From Bacteroidia bacterium (lineage in GTDB: Bacteria; Bacteroidota; Bacteroidia; Chitinophagales; Chitinophagaceae), in contig JAUHYD010000023.1 of the NCBI GenBank assembly GCA_030426665.1, forward strand, positions 1 to 56,003: a stretch of 56,003 nt of DNA. The letters are read 5' to 3'. Every line of letters begins with the position of its first letter. The first letter of the stretch is position 1. Below the pieces are notes generated by a model. The model was not told the DNA's origin. It ran no database searches and saw only the letters and a program-made list of their open reading frames with translations. The position numbers were made by a program, and so were the translations under genes. Shown in pieces: positions 53,801 to 56,003 of this stretch.

Positions 53801-54217
53801 ATGTCTAATCGTACATTTACAATGATCAAACCGGACGCGGTAAAGGCCGGAAACATCGGAAATATTCTTCAGATGATAAATGCCGCAGGTTTCAGAATAG
53901 TAGCAATGAAATATTTGCAAATCAGCAAAGAACAAGCAGAAAAGTTCTATGAAGTACACGCAGAACGCCCCTTCTACGGCGAACTGACTTCGTTTATGAG
54001 CAGCGGACCAATCGTGGCTGCAATACTTGAAAAAGACAATGCAGTAGCTGACTTTAGAGCACTTATAGGTGCTACTAACCCAGCCGATGCCGCAGAAGGC
54101 ACCATCCGTAAGAAATATGCTGCATCTGTAGGAGAGAATGCAGTACACGGTTCTGATAGCGACGAAAACGCAGCAATTGAAGGTAACTTCTACTTCAGCG
54201 CTCTGGAAAGATTCTAA
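53801..54217 (+). CDS. ndk: Nucleoside-diphosphate kinase
   Basis: 138 residues, the normal length. N-terminus [19 protein letters not shown], active-site His116 in NAVHGSDS, and the ATP-binding KPDAV. It balances nucleoside triphosphates by phosphate transfer through His116 in the cytoplasm. Monocistronic, with a very strong terminator. The promoter is near TAACTTGC (about 53777-53784) but no exact consensus is seen. Confidence 0.97.
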   Translation: MSNRTFTMIKPDAVKAGNIGNILQMINAAGFRIVAMKYLQISKEQAEKFYEVHAERPFYGELTSFMSSGPIVAAILEKDNAVADFRALIGATNPADAAEGTIRKKYAASVGENAVHGSDSDENAAIEGNFYFSALERF

Positions 54218-54523
54218 ATATCCTCACTTTTCATATTAATACGCCTCTGAGAAAAACGCTCAGAGGCGTTTTTTTTAACCGTCTTTTCGTTCTGACATTT
54301 TGAAGACAGTTTTATACGATTACCTTCTACCTCCACAATATGATTGGTGAACGAAAAAAACTTACACACAGACATTTCCCGATTGTCCACTATTGTTACA
54401 CGTCAAAATCTCGGTCGAAATAAAGAAAGCCGATAATTGAAAAATTGCAGGAAACGCATTCGAAACGCAACGCAAGCGACCACCCTTCGGCACCTCTCCG
54501 GGATGCAAATGGAGATGCTGAAT
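54218..54523. other. Intergenic region between ndk and the MFS gene
   Basis: About 300 bases. Apart from the ndk terminator (54241-54276) I see no gene, repeat or RNA in it. Confidence 0.5.
54241..54276 (+). terminator. Terminator of ndk
   Basis: ACGCCTCTGAG pairs perfectly over 11 bases with CTCAGAGGCGT around a seven-base loop, followed by seven T. It lies 24 bases after the stop. Confidence 0.95.
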
Positions 54524-54531
54524 TAATTTTG
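54524..54531 (+). promoter_or_regulatory. -7 box (TAATTTTG) of the terminal MFS gene
   Basis: Exact TAnnTTTG match. It places the transcript start near 54537, upstream of the whole open frame. A second weaker box, TATCTTTA, lies at 54574-54581. Confidence 0.45.
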
Positions 54532-54658
54532 CACCGACCCCAATCCTGCGACGAGGTGCGACCTTAATTTCTATATCTTTATTAATCTGAAAAAAATAAG
54601 TGCCATATACATCAATGCCTACAAAGGTCTATCACCCGCTACCTGGTGGCTGACGGTC

Positions 54659-55801
54659 GTGCATTTCATTAATCGCTCCGGCACTATGGTATTGCCCTTT
54701 ATGACGCTTTACCTAACTCAAAAACTGGGCTACAGTATCAGTCGGGCAAGTCTGGTGATGTCCATTTACGGAGCAGGAGCCATATGTGGAGGTATAGTGG
54801 GAGGTAAGCTCTCGGATAGATTCGGGTTCTACAACATTCAGTTGCTGGCGCTCATATTCGGAGGTACAATGTTCATTACTCTGGGGCAGGTCCGTTCTTT
54901 TACAGCTATTACAGGCTGCACCTTTATACTTGCGTTAGTCAATGAGTCGTTTCGTCCTGCAAACGCGGTAGCCATAGCTCACTACAGCAACGAGAAAAAC
55001 AAAACCAGAGGGTTTGCCCTTAGTAGATTGGCTACCAACCTCGGCTGGTCAGCGGGAGGTGCATTAGGCGGCTTTTTTGCATCTCATAGCGACCATCTCC
55101 TTTTCTGGGTTGATGGATTAACAAGTATCACCGCTGCATTACTACTACGAGCAGTCCTGTCGCCATCTAGAAATGCGGCAACGCCAACCGGCAAAAAAAC
55201 AACCCAACAACTTCCGCCAAAACAATCTGCATACAGAGACAAACCCTACCTGGCATTTATTGTGCTAACAGCACTTTTCGGGATATGCTTCTTCCAGTTA
55301 TTCGCAACTGTACCAGTGTATTTCAAGGAAAACCTGAGACTAACAGCTTTCACCATCGGTTCAGTTTTTGCGTTCAACGGACTTGTAATTTCTCTTGTAG
55401 AAATGCCACTTGTATACAAGCTGGAACAAAGAAACAAGTATATGCAATATATATTCGTCGGCACACTTCTATGCGGACTTTCATTCATTGTCCTCAACCT
55501 CGTGCCGGGCACAATATCCACAGCAATGGTATTCATATCTATAGTCACTTTTGGTGAAATGTTGGCGCTACCATTTATGAACACATTCTGGATAAACCGA
55601 ACAACCACTAACAACAGGGGGCAATATGCAGGGCTATTTACCGTAGCATGGTCAGTAGCACAAGTAATAGGCCCTTATTCCGGTGGACAAATCGCGGAAC
55701 ATCTCAGCTACGTTTCTTTATGGTGGATTATTGGAAGCACTTGTCTTCTGTGTGCATTGGGGTACAAGTGGTTACAGCTAAGGGCTCTTCCCGACAACTA
55801 A
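54659..55801 (+). CDS. MFS transporter, start codon uncertain
   Basis: 380 residues from the first acceptable start (GTG at 54659), but this start lies inside the first membrane segment. The frame is open and protein-like further up: NLKKISAIYINAYKGLS then PATWWLTVVHFINRSGTMVLPFMTLYL is a normal MFS start. No ATG, GTG or TTG occurs between the upstream stop (54524) and 54659; ATT at 54581 or CTG at 54587 would fit. Later features are GGKLSDRFGFYNIQLLALI (MFS loop 2-3 motif) and GFALSRLATNLGWSAGGALGGF. About 12 membrane segments in all. The substrate is unknown. Confidence 0.85.
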   Translation: MHFINRSGTMVLPFMTLYLTQKLGYSISRASLVMSIYGAGAICGGIVGGKLSDRFGFYNIQLLALIFGGTMFITLGQVRSFTAITGCTFILALVNESFRPANAVAIAHYSNEKNKTRGFALSRLATNLGWSAGGALGGFFASHSDHLLFWVDGLTSITAALLLRAVLSPSRNAATPTGKKTTQQLPPKQSAYRDKPYLAFIVLTALFGICFFQLFATVPVYFKENLRLTAFTIGSVFAFNGLVISLVEMPLVYKLEQRNKYMQYIFVGTLLCGLSFIVLNLVPGTISTAMVFISIVTFGEMLALPFMNTFWINRTTTNNRGQYAGLFTVAWSVAQVIGPYSGGQIAEHLSYVSLWWIIGSTCLLCALGYKWLQLRALPDN

Positions 55802-55878
55802 CCTACATAACTTTCCAAAAGCCGACGGTCGTTCTTATACACGCTGAATTGACTTGACAACGAGCAACAACTTAGATA

Positions 55879-56003
55879 TGTAGGCTTCCCCAAAGTTCGA
55901 TTGTTCATAATTAGAGAATATTCTTAAATTTAAACAACAAACGATGAAAAAGTCAAGATTTAGCGAAGTCCAGATTGTGGGCATTATCAAGAAGCAGGAA
56001 AGT
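55879..56003 (+). mobile_element. Left end of an IS3-family insertion sequence (partial)
   Basis: The transposase OrfA begins at 55944. The left end is placed at about 55879 (TGTAGGCTTCCCC...), where the text looks like a terminal repeat and the MFS gene ends 78 bases earlier. The right end is outside the window, so neither terminal repeats nor target duplication can be checked. Confidence 0.5.
55944..56003 (+). CDS. IS3-family transposase OrfA, N-terminal fragment at window edge
   Basis: 20 codons reading MKKSRFSEVQIVGIIKKQES, the start of the helix-turn-helix OrfA of IS3-family elements (compare the general pattern KKSRFSExQIVxILKE). The gene continues beyond the window. Confidence 0.85.
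   Translation, partial: MKKSRFSEVQIVGIIKKQES

Overview
The window comes from a member of the Bacteroidota, most likely the Chitinophagales/Chitinophagaceae. The evidence is several secreted proteins with type IX secretion (T9SS) C-terminal sorting domains (type A and type B), a GLPGLI protein paired with a TonB-type outer-membrane barrel, a DUF4402 protein, the gene order nusB-DUF1573-yajC-coaE, and repeated promoter boxes of the Bacteroidota form TTG-N18/19-TAnnTTTG. Genes are rarely preceded by Shine-Dalgarno sequences. This is an ordinary-looking chromosomal segment with one tRNA, no rRNA and the edge of one insertion sequence at the right end.

Region by region. 1-4030 is a tandem array: two 1798-bp units, each with a 444-codon NHL-propeller T9SS protein inside near-identical flanking DNA, preceded by a gene-less unit (1-326) that looks like a deletion scar. 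4.1-6.6 kb holds fbp, a DUF6265 lipoprotein and a SanA-like protein. 6.6-9.8 kb has two more T9SS cargo proteins. 10-14 kb holds a membrane glycosyltransferase-like TPR protein and an amino-acid permease. 14.1-15.6 kb is a divergent LuxC-type acyl-CoA reductase / 2[4Fe-4S] ferredoxin pair. 15.7-21.6 kb carries a lipoprotein, a LysM plus double-psi barrel protein and a small glycan set (GT9, GT4, 2OG-Fe(II) oxygenase). 21.8-23.4 kb holds two convergent genes that both need a frameshift to read through: a PH-like membrane protein at an A7 run and a bestrophin. Then come tRNA-Arg(CCT), a 1210-aa T9SS type B adhesin-like protein, a DUF4402 protein and an MFS transporter.

30-34.2 kb: a GT39-like membrane glycosyltransferase, threonine dehydrogenase and lgt. 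34.3-37.9 kb is a small accessory island of orphan genes with a 76-bp direct repeat, a repeated hairpin and a gene remnant, lying between lgt and gpsA. 38-54.3 kb is mostly core: gpsA, osmC, GLPGLI plus outer-membrane barrel, coaE-yajC-DUF1573-nusB, rpsT, a second TPR membrane protein, an M1 aminopeptidase, two FKBP-type isomerases, nrnA and, divergently, ndk. The window ends with an MFS gene lacking an obvious AUG and the left end of an IS3-family element.

Common themes are envelope biology (secreted propellers and Ig-like proteins exported by T9SS, lipoprotein maturation by Lgt, periplasmic FKBPs, YajC) and glycan assembly. I saw no phage-defence system, CRISPR array or biosynthetic gene cluster. 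The most unusual signal is the mosaic NHL array with its scar unit.
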